64,000 nucleotides of DNA from UBA6623 sp965238125 (GTDB taxonomy: Bacteria > Acidobacteriota > Terriglobia > Bryobacterales > UBA6623): the NCBI GenBank assembly GCA_965238125.1, contig OZ250179.1:2666001-2730000 (forward strand), given 5' to 3'. How positions within the stretch are numbered: the stretch's first letter is position 1; every line of letters starts with the position of its first letter. Shown here one piece after another: positions 35,683 through 44,642 of the stretch. A program made the translations under genes and the position numbers. Under the pieces are notes generated by a model. That model was not told the DNA's origin and ran no database searches. It saw only the letters and a list, made by a program, of their open reading frames with translations.

Positions 35683-37134
35683 ATGAGTTCTCATGTACTC
35701 CCCCAGATCCCCGGACGCCCCGCGCCCTCGCGCCGCGAATTTCTGGCTCGCTCGGCGAACGGGTTCGGCGGCCTGGCGCTGGCCGCGATGTTGGCGGAAA
35801 AGGTCGGCGCGGCGGACCGCTCGGCCGATCCCATGATCCCCCGCGCCCCGCACTTCGAGGGCAAAGCTAAGTCCATCATTTTCCTCTACATGGATGGCGG
35901 CCCCTCGCAACTCGACACCTTCGATCCCAAACCGCGGCTCGACAAGGAAAACGGGCGCCCGATCAAGATGGAGACGCCGACAACCGTCTTCAACATCAGC
36001 AACCTCGTCTTGGCCTCGCCCTTCAAGTTTTCACGGCACGGCGAATCGGGGATTCCCGTAAGCGACCTGTTCCCGCACGTCGCGACCTGCGTCGACGATA
36101 TGGCGATCATTCGTTCGATGGTGGCCAATCACTCCGAGCACACGGCGGGCAACTATTTCATGCACAGCGGCTCGGGCTTTCAGGGGCGCCCCAGCATGGG
36201 GTCGTGGGTCACCTACGGGCTGGGCAGCGAATGCGACAATTTGCCGGGCTTCGTGGTGATGGAATCCGGGTTGATTCCTCCCGGCGGGCTGGATCTTTTC
36301 GGCAGCGGCTTCTTGCCCGCCGCCTACCAGGGCACGCTGTTTCGCCGCGGCGAGCATCCCATCGCCGACATCCGGCCGCGCGAGCAAAACCCGCAAGTGC
36401 AGCGCAATAAATTAGGGTTGCTGCGGCGGCTCAATCGGGGCGTCGTCGACCGCTTCGGCGCGGTCAGCGAACTCGAAGCCACGATCTCAAACTACGAGTT
36501 GGCGTTTCGGATGCAGGCGGCCGTCCCCGACTTGATCGATCTCAACACCGAGAGCGAGGCCACGCGCAAGCTCTATGGCTTGGACGAGAAAGACACCGAA
36601 GACTTCGGCCGCCAATGCCTGCTGGCACGCCGCATGGTCGAACGCGGCGTACGCTTCATCGAACTGATCAACCCGCGACGGCGAGCCGATCGCTGGGATC
36701 AGCATGCTAAATTGATCGAAGGGCACCGTCTCAACGCCGCGGCCGTGGACAAGCCGATCGCGGCCCTTATCAAAGACCTCAAAGCCCGCGGACTGCTCGA
36801 CTCGACGCTGATCGTTTGGGGCGGTGAGTTCGGTCGCACGCCGACCGCGCAATTCGACCCCAATATGGACATGAGTACGGTCGGGCGAGATCACAATCCG
36901 TTCGGTTTCACGATGTGGATGGCCGGCGGCGGCGTCAAGGGCGGGACCGTCTATGGCGCCACCGACGAATACGGCTACTTCGCGGTCGAAAACAAGATGC
37001 ACGTCCACGATCTCCACGCGACCATGCTGCATTTGTTGGGCCTCGACCACAAGAAACTCACCTTCCACTTCAGCGGCCGCGACATGCGCCTCACCGACGT
37101 CCACGGCAACGTGGTTCACGACTTGCTGGCGTAG
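35683..37134 (+). CDS. Tat-exported DUF1501 protein
   Basis: 483 residues. Twin-arginine leader SRREFLARSANGFGGLALAA near residue 16. The DUF1501 features IFLYMDGGPSQLDTFDPKP, the GLGSECDNLPGFVV strand, GRQCLLARRMVERGVRFIEL, VWGGEFGRTPTAQ and GRDHNPFGFTMWMAGGGVKG are all present, in an alkaline phosphatase/sulfatase-like fold with Asp/His metal-ligand candidates. It directly follows the PSD1 gene (20 bases), as in planctomycete and acidobacterial genomes, which suggests the two act together outside the cytoplasm. Reaction unknown. Confidence 0.93.
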   Translation: MSSHVLPQIPGRPAPSRREFLARSANGFGGLALAAMLAEKVGAADRSADPMIPRAPHFEGKAKSIIFLYMDGGPSQLDTFDPKPRLDKENGRPIKMETPTTVFNISNLVLASPFKFSRHGESGIPVSDLFPHVATCVDDMAIIRSMVANHSEHTAGNYFMHSGSGFQGRPSMGSWVTYGLGSECDNLPGFVVMESGLIPPGGLDLFGSGFLPAAYQGTLFRRGEHPIADIRPREQNPQVQRNKLGLLRRLNRGVVDRFGAVSELEATISNYELAFRMQAAVPDLIDLNTESEATRKLYGLDEKDTEDFGRQCLLARRMVERGVRFIELINPRRRADRWDQHAKLIEGHRLNAAAVDKPIAALIKDLKARGLLDSTLIVWGGEFGRTPTAQFDPNMDMSTVGRDHNPFGFTMWMAGGGVKGGTVYGATDEYGYFAVENKMHVHDLHATMLHLLGLDHKKLTFHFSGRDMRLTDVHGNVVHDLLA

Positions 37135-37158
37135 CAAGATTGCCGGCGTCGGAGCCCC

Positions 37159-38961
37159 TTATTGCTTTTGGGCTTGGGCCGCCGCCTCGCGGCGCGCCAT
37201 GGCGAGATTGCGCCGGGCCGTTGCGTCCTCGGGGCGTGCACGGAGAGCGGCTTCGAACGCCTTGACCGCAGCTTCGTATCGGCCGAGTTGATACAGCTCC
37301 TGCCCGTAAAGCAGATTCACTTCCGCGCCCCCAGTCAGCCCGCCGCGAGCGTGGCGGAAACTCTTCCAGCCTTCGCGCCGCCGTCCCAAGCGAAGTTGCG
37401 CGACCGCTAGATTGGCCCAGACAACCGGTTGCTGCTTCCTGGGAATGGTTTTCAGCGCGGCCTTATAGTGGTCGACCGCCTGCGCGTAATTCTTCGTCTT
37501 CGCGGCGCCCACGCCGAGGTTGACCAACAGATAACCGTGTTTCTCCGTCCCCGGCTCGACAAGCTTTTCAGCTCGAGCCCAGTAATCTATCGCCCTGTCG
37601 GTCATGCCTCGCTCGTCGTAGAGTTTCCCGAGCCACGTAAGGGGCCTCGCTTTTGCGGGCGACTTTTCAGCCGTGTCGTGCCACAGGGCAAGTTCGTCGC
37701 CCCACAGCCGCGACCGCTCGAATGTACCCGCGCTGTAGATGAGCGTCACGACCGCTATCGCCCCAACCGCCTTTGCTCGGGACCCGGCAATCAGTCGCCC
37801 AAGCAAGATCATCACAATGAGGAAGATCCCGATGCTCGGAACATAGAGCCGCCGCTCGGCTGCAAAATCAAGCAACGGGTAAATGCTCGTGCTGGGCGCC
37901 AGCGTGACGAAAAAGAACAAAGCCCCGAAACAAAGCAGCGGCTCGCGGCGACGGTAGCGAAAAACGAGCCCGATGATCAACACCAATATCAGCAAAGCCG
38001 CCCAGGAAAGATGATCCCAGACCGTTTCAGAAGCCACGATATCCCAATCGGCATTGAGACCAAAAGGAACCGCCAGCAGCCTCAGGTACAGGAAGACCAT
38101 CCGGAACTGCGTAAAAAGATAGGGCTGCCACGGAAGATTGAAGCCAGCGGAAACCGCGAACAAAAAGGGCTTGATCAGCACAAAGAACCCGACCACCCCG
38201 GCCCCGGCAAACAAGACGTAGGTCCTCCAGTTCGCCCTCATGAGATGCCGGTTGAAACCGGAAAGCAAGAAATAGTCCAGCAGCAGCAGGACCGGTAGCA
38301 AAGTGAATCTGTCTTGCTTGGACGAGGCCGCCGCCGCAAACAAGAACACGGTCAGTAACGCCGTGGCCCAAGGTTTCTTCACCCGCGGATCGGAGACAAA
38401 CACCCACATCGCGGCCAAGAAGAACGTCGTCGCCAAGACTTCCGAACGACTGCTGATGTAAGCAACGCTTTCGGTCTGGATCGGAGAAGTCAAAAACAGC
38501 AACGGGACGCCGCACACAACCGCGGCCCGCGAACCCTCATCGAGCGTCTTGTTGATCGACTCGATTCCGAGAAGAGTACCCAGGAAGCGCCACAACAGCA
38601 GGGCGTTCAACGCGTGCAGCAGAATGTTGACCAGATGAAATCCGCTGGTGTCCTCGAACCCCCCGATGCGGTAGTTCGCCACAAACGTGAGCATCAACAG
38701 CGGCCTACCCGTTCGGATGATCTGAACCGCGTCGCCGGTGCGGAGACTGCTGGAGGCTTCCAACAGGTCGTAATCATCCACGATGAACGGGCCTTCGAGC
38801 GCGGGCGAGTAGATCAGCAACGCGAGCAGGAATAGAGCGGCGCCGTACAGCCCGGGTCGAACCCACCCCGATGCCGCGGACGATGAGTCAGCCGAGGCTC
38901 TTCGGTCCGGGCGGGACTTGTCCCTGCGCTTGTTCTTCTTGGCATGAGAGGGATTCGGCAT
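37159..38961 (-). CDS. TMTC-like multi-span membrane protein with C-terminal TPRs
   Basis: About 600 residues. A basic N-terminal tail (MPNPSHAKKNKRRDKSRPDR) is followed by about eleven to twelve hydrophobic helices, beginning GLYGAALFLLALLIYSPALE, with the DDYDLLE acidic loop just after, the arrangement of GT-C glycosyltransferases of the O-mannosyl-transferase/TMTC type. From about residue 440 there are four TPR-like repeats (RPLTWLGKLYDERGMTDRAI; AVDHYKAALKTIPRK; ELYQLGRYEAAVKAFEAALR). It ends in QKQ. Start: ATG at 38961; a GTG at 39000 would add 13 residues. Probably transfers sugars from polyprenyl phosphate to exported proteins or polymers, inferred from fold only. Confidence 0.82.
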   Translation of the reverse strand: MPNPSHAKKNKRRDKSRPDRRASADSSSAASGWVRPGLYGAALFLLALLIYSPALEGPFIVDDYDLLEASSSLRTGDAVQIIRTGRPLLMLTFVANYRIGGFEDTSGFHLVNILLHALNALLLWRFLGTLLGIESINKTLDEGSRAAVVCGVPLLFLTSPIQTESVAYISSRSEVLATTFFLAAMWVFVSDPRVKKPWATALLTVFLFAAAASSKQDRFTLLPVLLLLDYFLLSGFNRHLMRANWRTYVLFAGAGVVGFFVLIKPFLFAVSAGFNLPWQPYLFTQFRMVFLYLRLLAVPFGLNADWDIVASETVWDHLSWAALLILVLIIGLVFRYRRREPLLCFGALFFFVTLAPSTSIYPLLDFAAERRLYVPSIGIFLIVMILLGRLIAGSRAKAVGAIAVVTLIYSAGTFERSRLWGDELALWHDTAEKSPAKARPLTWLGKLYDERGMTDRAIDYWARAEKLVEPGTEKHGYLLVNLGVGAAKTKNYAQAVDHYKAALKTIPRKQQPVVWANLAVAQLRLGRRREGWKSFRHARGGLTGGAEVNLLYGQELYQLGRYEAAVKAFEAALRARPEDATARRNLAMARREAAAQAQKQ

Positions 38962-39022
38962 AGGCACCGCGGGGCGGCCCCTCATCGAGCGCGCGGCCAC
39001 GAGGCCGCCGGGGAGAGCGAGA

Positions 39023-39577
39023 TCAGAAATCGTACTGCGCCACGATGGCGTCCCAGTGCCCCTGTGCCCTTAGCAGCAGCTCAATAACGTCCCTCACCGC
39101 GCCCTGCCCGCCGGCGGACGGCGTATGAAACTGCGCCACTTCGAGCGCCTCGGGCCGAGAGTTTCGAGGGGCCGCCGCCAGGCCGACGCGCATCAGCAGC
39201 GGCAAGTCGGTCACGTCGTCTCCGACAAAGGCGACTTGTTCGGGCTTAAGCCCTGAATCTTCCAGAATCTCCTCGAACAAGGGCATCTTGTCGGTGCGCC
39301 CCTGGTAGAGGTATTTCATGCCCATCGAACGCGCGCGTTCTTCGACGGCCGCCGACTTTCGACCGCTGATGATGCCGATCTCAATGCCGACCGATTTGGC
39401 CCAGCGCAACGCTATCCCGTCGTGGGAGTTAAAGCCCTTGGTTTCGAAGATACCGCCCTCGCCGTCGGGCAGGAAATAGACGTTTCCGTCGGTCATCACG
39501 CCGTCGCAGTCCAGCAACAGCAGCTTGATTCTAGCGGCTCGGTCGAGCAAGTCTTGAGAGTATTCGGTTTGGGCCAT
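39023..39577 (-). CDS. kdsC: KdsC-type HAD phosphatase (KDO 8-phosphate phosphatase)
   Basis: 184 residues, cytoplasmic. HAD motif I is LLLLDCDGVMTDG (D23, D25), motif II is GIISGRKSAAVEERA (Ser) and motifs III/IV are KMPLFEEIL and FVGDDVTDLPLL. There is no cap domain, as in KdsC, a tetrameric C0 HAD phosphatase that dephosphorylates KDO 8-phosphate in lipopolysaccharide synthesis. Length is typical. The C-terminal region GQGAVRDVIELLLRAQGHWD is also characteristic (KdsC: GRGAVREVCELIL). Other sugar-phosphate substrates such as CMP-acylneuraminate synthesis intermediates cannot be excluded. No kdsA or kdsB in the window. Confidence 0.9.
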   Translation of the reverse strand: MAQTEYSQDLLDRAARIKLLLLDCDGVMTDGNVYFLPDGEGGIFETKGFNSHDGIALRWAKSVGIEIGIISGRKSAAVEERARSMGMKYLYQGRTDKMPLFEEILEDSGLKPEQVAFVGDDVTDLPLLMRVGLAAAPRNSRPEALEVAQFHTPSAGGQGAVRDVIELLLRAQGHWDAIVAQYDF

Positions 39578-39658
39578 GGGGAAACTGTGATTATAGGATT
39601 TTCACGTTCGCCAAGGCGGACTTGACGACCTCGCGGATGTCACAGTCGCCGGGCCGCG

Positions 39659-40855
39659 CTATCCCAACAGCCTCATTGCAATCCGCCACGTCGGGGTCAC
39701 AAAGAACAACCCAATACTGGCGGTCATCGTCAGCGGCGCCGCCAAACACCACCAAAGCCGCTGCCGGACCGCCGTAACCATAACAAACAGCAACAGCGGT
39801 GAGACCGGCCGCGCAAAACCGTAGGCTTCGGTCATGTGCCCGGTCTCTCCCAACACAAGCCCTAAAGCCACATAGAACCCGGCCGCAACCTCCCCCGGCC
39901 CGACCTCGCGCTTCCACAGAAACCACGCCGCAATCGCAAGGCTCGCGAGCCAGCCCAGGACGGCCGCCAAATCGACCATCTGAAACACGAGCTGCTTCCA
40001 AGCCGGCGCCGCAAACTCGCGGAAAACGAACAGACGTCTGATCTGGCCCAGCAGCGGCCACTCGAGCAGCAGAGGGATTTCCGGCGATCGCACATGCCAG
40101 GCCGTGAAGGCGTACCATCCGAACGTCGGCAAGGCGGCCGTCGCGAATCCGACCGCGCGCCGATACTGTTGTGCAAGCAACGCCGATCCGACAAGTCCGG
40201 CAACCAGCAGCAGCCCCGTCTCCCGCGTCAGCCCCGCGGCCGCCGCTACGACGAAGGCGCTCCCCCATGATCGTCGGGCGGTGTAGTAAAGAAATCCGGC
40301 GAATAAGGCCGTCAACGGACCATCGAGCAACAAGCGGTCCACCGAGGTCAACGTCGCCGGGACCAACAGAAAAATCAATCCCCACGTCGCATGGCGCTCG
40401 ACGAGCTCGAAATAGGCAGCGGTCCAGTAAACCCCCAGGACGAGAAAGACCCAAACCACCCCGACGTAGGCGACGTCGATCCATTCGTCACGCCCCAGCG
40501 CCAGAACATGCGCCAGCGCGGACACCAGAATCCGGCGATAGCGCACGTCGGGAAGATAGGTGAGATCTTTCAAACCTTCCCGAAACCATGGGTCGTGGGC
40601 GATATAGCGGTAAAAGGCCCCGTCGCTGCCCGCCGTACCGGAAAACACATACGTGTCCTGTTGAAACTGCGCCGGAATCGGGAAGTGATCGCCGGTGCGA
40701 AACAGCGCCGTCCAGTTGCCGTCGTAGACGTACTGAACGGCCAACGCTTGCCAGCCGAGGACCAAAACCGCTGCCGACAATGCGACCGACAAGGCGACAC
40801 CAAGCCGGCCGAAAGCTCGGGAAGCAATCACGGGGGAATCAGCGGGGCCGGGCAT
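39659..40855 (-). CDS. multi-span membrane protein, GT-C-like
   Basis: 398 residues with about ten hydrophobic helices. It starts MPGPADSPVIASRAFGRLG and has a first helix near residue 20. An extracytoplasmic loop contains FSGTAGSDGAFYRYIAHDPW, reminiscent of glycosyltransferase-C proteins that handle polyprenyl-linked sugars (the AZOBR_p60025-type cell-surface glycopolymer proteins came to mind, but from memory only). LTRETGLLL lies in a cytoplasmic-side loop. Located 39 bases downstream of the next membrane-protein gene, so the two probably share a transcript. Confidence 0.72.
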   Translation of the reverse strand: MPGPADSPVIASRAFGRLGVALSVALSAAVLVLGWQALAVQYVYDGNWTALFRTGDHFPIPAQFQQDTYVFSGTAGSDGAFYRYIAHDPWFREGLKDLTYLPDVRYRRILVSALAHVLALGRDEWIDVAYVGVVWVFLVLGVYWTAAYFELVERHATWGLIFLLVPATLTSVDRLLLDGPLTALFAGFLYYTARRSWGSAFVVAAAAGLTRETGLLLVAGLVGSALLAQQYRRAVGFATAALPTFGWYAFTAWHVRSPEIPLLLEWPLLGQIRRLFVFREFAAPAWKQLVFQMVDLAAVLGWLASLAIAAWFLWKREVGPGEVAAGFYVALGLVLGETGHMTEAYGFARPVSPLLLFVMVTAVRQRLWWCLAAPLTMTASIGLFFVTPTWRIAMRLLG

Positions 40856-40894
40856 GGAAATCCTGTCCTCGATCCGGCCGGTCGGTTCGACCGG

Positions 40895-41557
40895 CTACGC
40901 GGCGTCTTCGCCCCCCGACGCCGCCCCACCAGCCTCACGCAATTGGCCGGCGCCGCGATAGAAAAGGTAGAGCGCGGCCATCTGCACCAGATGGTACAGA
41001 TCGTTGTAGTTGAAATACTCGTGAAACACCCACCCGCTTTGCTGAATACCGGCCGCCGCGAACGAGACGGCCACACCGCCGATCATCCACGCGGCCGCCT
41101 CGTCGCGCGACCGCCGGGCATAGGCGTGTAGACCCGCCACGCCGACCATGCTTGGCGCGTACTCGATAATCACGTAAAAGAATTGATCGTGGAACGCCAT
41201 CCACACAAAATAAACCGCGAACTTCAGCGCAACGATCGTCAGCAGCACGCGCCGGATGCGCCCATCGAGAACGGCAACGATCGAACCGGCCGCCATCAAA
41301 GCCGACGCCGCGCCAATCGACCAAACCGTGAGCTTCCATAGCACGGCCAGGCCTGTTTCTCCCAGCTGCAACACGAAGCCGTGCGACGTGCCGCCCCAAA
41401 GCGCACCCGCGGCGGTTGCGACTAAAGCGAAGCCCCATAACCTGGCCGGCCGCCTATCCGCTTCCCGACCGACCCTGAGCAAAGGTCGAGCCAACAACAA
41501 GGCCAGCGCCGCCAACACGTAGTCGGAAGCCATCGTCATCGGTTCGCTAATCGGCAT
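40895..41557 (-). CDS. conserved seven-helix membrane protein (DUF6962-like)
   Basis: 220 residues, seven predicted transmembrane helices. The motif VFHEYFNYNDLYHLVQMAAL near residue 180, followed by YLFYRGAG, recalls DUF6962 membrane proteins, which have an H-x-x-NDLYH element similar to that of the ceramidase-type membrane hydrolases; this is from memory. The C-terminal tail is short and acidic. Start: ATG at 41557, with 41539 as alternative. The role is unknown. Confidence 0.7.
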   Translation of the reverse strand: MPISEPMTMASDYVLAALALLLARPLLRVGREADRRPARLWGFALVATAAGALWGGTSHGFVLQLGETGLAVLWKLTVWSIGAASALMAAGSIVAVLDGRIRRVLLTIVALKFAVYFVWMAFHDQFFYVIIEYAPSMVGVAGLHAYARRSRDEAAAWMIGGVAVSFAAAGIQQSGWVFHEYFNYNDLYHLVQMAALYLFYRGAGQLREAGGAASGGEDAA

Positions 41558-41683
41558 GGTGTCTTCCAGCAGGACCGGCCGTATCGAGGCGAAAAGGCAT
41601 CTTAGCGCAACACCGATCAGCCTCCAAGACCAACCGCCGTCGCTTCGCCGAAATGGAAGAATCGTACGAACCGTAATGACGGA

Positions 41684-41977
41684 CTACTCGAGATCCTCGC
41701 TCTCATAAGGAAACCGTTGAATCTCTTGCACGCAGGCTGACAGCGCCTCGAGCAGAACACTGCCCCAGCCGCTCGCAAGATAGGGAGCGGTTTTTTGGTT
41801 TGTGAACTTGTCGGCTTGGGCAAAAAAGCGCATCGTCTGATCGCCCCCCAAGACCGTCTCCCGAACCGTAATGTTGAATTCGATTTCTTGGTCGCCCTGC
41901 GTCTTGGCCACGGTGAAATGATGGAGTTTCGTCAGCTTATGCTCCGGCTGAGTTTGGGCGTACATCCAGTCTTCCAT
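41684..41977 (-). CDS. small conserved-looking hypothetical protein
   Basis: 97 residues, soluble, acidic at the end (YESEDLE). I do not recognise it. It opens MEDWMYAQTQPEHKLTKLHH and its centre (EIEFNITVRETVLGGDQTMR) predicts beta strands; the TAPYLASGWGSVLLEALSAC part predicts a helix. Codon usage is in line with its neighbours. AAAGGTGAAAC lies just before the ATG at 41977, a usable ribosome binding site. Confidence 0.6.
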   Translation of the reverse strand: MEDWMYAQTQPEHKLTKLHHFTVAKTQGDQEIEFNITVRETVLGGDQTMRFFAQADKFTNQKTAPYLASGWGSVLLEALSACVQEIQRFPYESEDLE

Positions 41978-42222
41978 GCGGTTTCACCTTTTTCGGTTTG
42001 ATCCCACGAGCCCGGCGGACGCGATCCAAATCCGTTTCTGATCATCATACTTCACCTATGAGGAAGACCCGTCCGCCACGTCCGCCACAGGGACCTTATC
42101 GAGGCGGTAGAACATTCATAACGCGGATACCGAGACCTAACCAAAGATATTTGAAATTTTGATTCCATCGGCCCGCCTATTAGATGATCTTGTTGTCAAG
42201 ACAATGACACCCAGGAGGACCG

Positions 42223-42952
42223 ATGGAAATGTTTTTGAGGCTGTTGGGCAGCCTGCTCCGCTTGGTATACCACTGTTTCGACCGCATCGTCATCTGCGGC
42301 TATCTGCCGCTGCTGTCCCGTCCCGAGCACATCGTCTACTTTTTCCGCGATGTGCACGCTGCGGGCGCGATCACCAAAGACGTTCTGCGCGAGCGAACCG
42401 ACGACTACAACCGTTGGGTCGAGTCCTTCGCGCGCAACCACAACATCCCGCTTGAGTGGGCTGAAAAGGCGTCCGCAAAGAAGATTACACCCGACCCGCC
42501 CTCAGGCGCAGGGAGCGCCAGGATCGCTTCGGCGTCTACTTCATCCTCAAGAGCATGGAAATCGGCACCAGCTTTCGCTCCGCCGCGGCTTTGCGATCCA
42601 CAAGATTTTCGAGCGTTCTTGCGAGCTGGGCTTGCTGCGTTTGAGTGCCGACAAAGTCTCACGGATCTTCGCCTGGCCGGCGCGGAAGAGAATCAGCGGC
42701 AAGCTGCAAACAGTCTTGCAGAAGATCGAGCAGGGCCATCCTGTGTTGCGCGCCTACTCCAAAACCGCAGTGCTGCGGATATATCAGAAGTGGACAACGT
42801 TCTTGCGGGTGGAGGTGTTGAGCAACCGCCTGAAGGATTTTGGTCTCAGCAAAGGGCTGGAGAACTTGGACGCGGTGCGCCAGAAACCAGCCGCGGTCAC
42901 CGACCGCTTCGCCGCCTTCGAAGCCGAATCGCTCCGCACGCCGATCGACTTC
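42223..42952 (+). pseudogene. relic of an uncharacterised protein family
   Basis: A strong Shine-Dalgarno (AGGAGG) precedes the ATG at 42223, followed by MEMFLRLLGSLLRLVYHCFD, then YVYFFRDV-like and RTDDYNRWVESFARNHNIPL segments. At about 42468 a one-base loss changes frame; reading on in the right frame gives RFGVYFILKSMEIGTSFRS. At about 42580 a large internal deletion jumps to FAIHKIFERSCELGLLRLSA, which continues to TDRFAAFEAESLRTPIDFP at 42952. I recall proteins with this pattern (RFGVYFIxKSMEQG; IHKIFERSCELGLWRL) as common, often multi-copy, uncharacterised genes in soil bacteria, of about 450-500 residues. The function is unknown. Confidence 0.65.
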
Positions 42953-44119
42953 CCTCCTGGTCGACCGGCTTCTCGAATCACCTCGCTACGGAGAGCGATG
43001 GGGGCGTCACTGGCTCGATGTAGTCCGCTACGCCGACACCGGGGGGTTCGAGACCGACATCTTCTTTCCCGACGCTTGGCGGTACCGCGATTACGTGATC
43101 AAGTCCTTCAACGACGACAAGCCTTTCGACCGCTTCCTCAAGGAGCAGATCGCCGGAGACGAGATTTGGCCCGACGACATCGAGCTGAGGGGCGGCTGCG
43201 AGATCCCCGAAGCGAAGCAACAACATTTGGAAGCTCGCATCGGGACGGGCCTTTACACCGTCGGCACTGTCTATCACGAGGCCGCGCTTGACGGCAATCA
43301 ACTTCGCTACGAGTGGATGGTGGACGCCGTCGATACCACCGGCGAAGCTTTCTTGGGCCTGACGATTTGCTACGCGCGATGCCACGACCACAAATTTGAT
43401 CCCATCAGCCAACGGGACTACCACCGCATGATGGCGGTCTTCGCCGGCAGCGAGATTCAGCGGATTCCGGTTGTCAATAAGATGAGCGAGTTCGGCTTCT
43501 ACTCCTCGTACCCGCGGCAACTCAAGGTGTTTGAATACCAAGACGCCGTCAAGCGTCTCTGTGGCGGATGAATCGACGACGGCTCGAAGCCGAGACGCTT
43601 CGCGATTCCGTGCTTGCGGTTTCGGGAACGATCAATTGGAAGGCGGGAGGCCGCCCCGTGCTACCGCCCCTCACCGAAGAGGAGCGGCTTGGGATGTGGG
43701 ATGTTGACGATTGGCCCGAGTCGCTTGATCCCGCGGATCACAACCGCCCCAGTGTGTACGTCTTTGTGAAGCGTCAGTTCCCTTACCCGATGTTTACGAC
43801 CTTCGATGCTCCCGACCCATCCACGAGTTGCGGCCGCCGGGATACCACCACCGTCGCCCCGCAGGCCCTCACGATATTGAATGGAGACTTCATCGTCGAG
43901 AAGGCCGCGGCCTTTGGGTCGAGACTGCGAGAGGACTTCGGCGACAGCCCGGCAGGGCGGGTAAATGGAGCGTGGAATCTCGCCTTCGCGCGCCCGCCTT
44001 CAGACGAAGAGCGGCGCAGGGCTCTCGACATGTTTACGGAGTCATCGACCCGCGACTCTGAACTCACCCGGTTCGCCCTGATGGTCTTCAACCTGAACGA
44101 ATTCCTCTACGTCGACTAG
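42953..44119 (+). pseudogene. PSCyt2-PSD1 (DUF1549/DUF1553) gene remnant
   Basis: The N-terminal cytochrome c part is missing: the frame begins within the DUF1549 domain (LLVDRLLESPRYGERWGRHW), fused without a gap to the preceding relic. DUF1549 continues through ARCHDHKFDPISQRDYH. Around 43553-43560 an internal deletion removes several hundred codons and changes frame; the frame then resumes as LWRMNRRRLEAETLRDSVLA, followed by TVAPQALTILNGDF and FNLNEFLYVD and the stop at 44117-44119. It is a third copy of the gene type seen intact at 32306 and 58010, without a DUF1501 partner. Confidence 0.87.
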
Positions 44120-44642
44120 GGGACCCGCGGCGTACGCCGCCTCGCCGCCACTGTCATCGCCCCAGACCGGCATTCGGCATTTTCCCGTTGCCCACGGCCT
44201 CGGTTCCGCCCTTCCGTCGACATTAGAGCGGGAAGTGGCCGGTGTACACTACGGACATGTCCGTGCGGACCACCTGCGGCACAACAAGACTTCGCCGAGC
44301 GGTGCTTGGGGTTGTTGGTTTTTCTGCTGGAGCGTTGGGCTGTTCGCGCAACTCCCAGAGCCTTGCAGGCTGCCGGAACACATTAAGCAGGACATCGCAA
44401 GCAATCCAGCCGTGGAGAAATGGGGCGCGGTGGGCGGCACGTTCGCCCAACGCGGACAGATGCCTTGCGCCTTAGCGGCGCGTTTCGAGAGGCAGTGAAG
44501 CTCGGCCCTGAGTCCCCGGAGGCGAACTTCAACCTAGGCCTGGCGCTGACCGAGACCGGTTCCGCGGAAGAAGCGGCAAAACATCTTCAACAGGCAATCC
44601 GGGTGCGGCCCGGGCTCACCCCTGCTCGGCTCGCTCCGGGCT

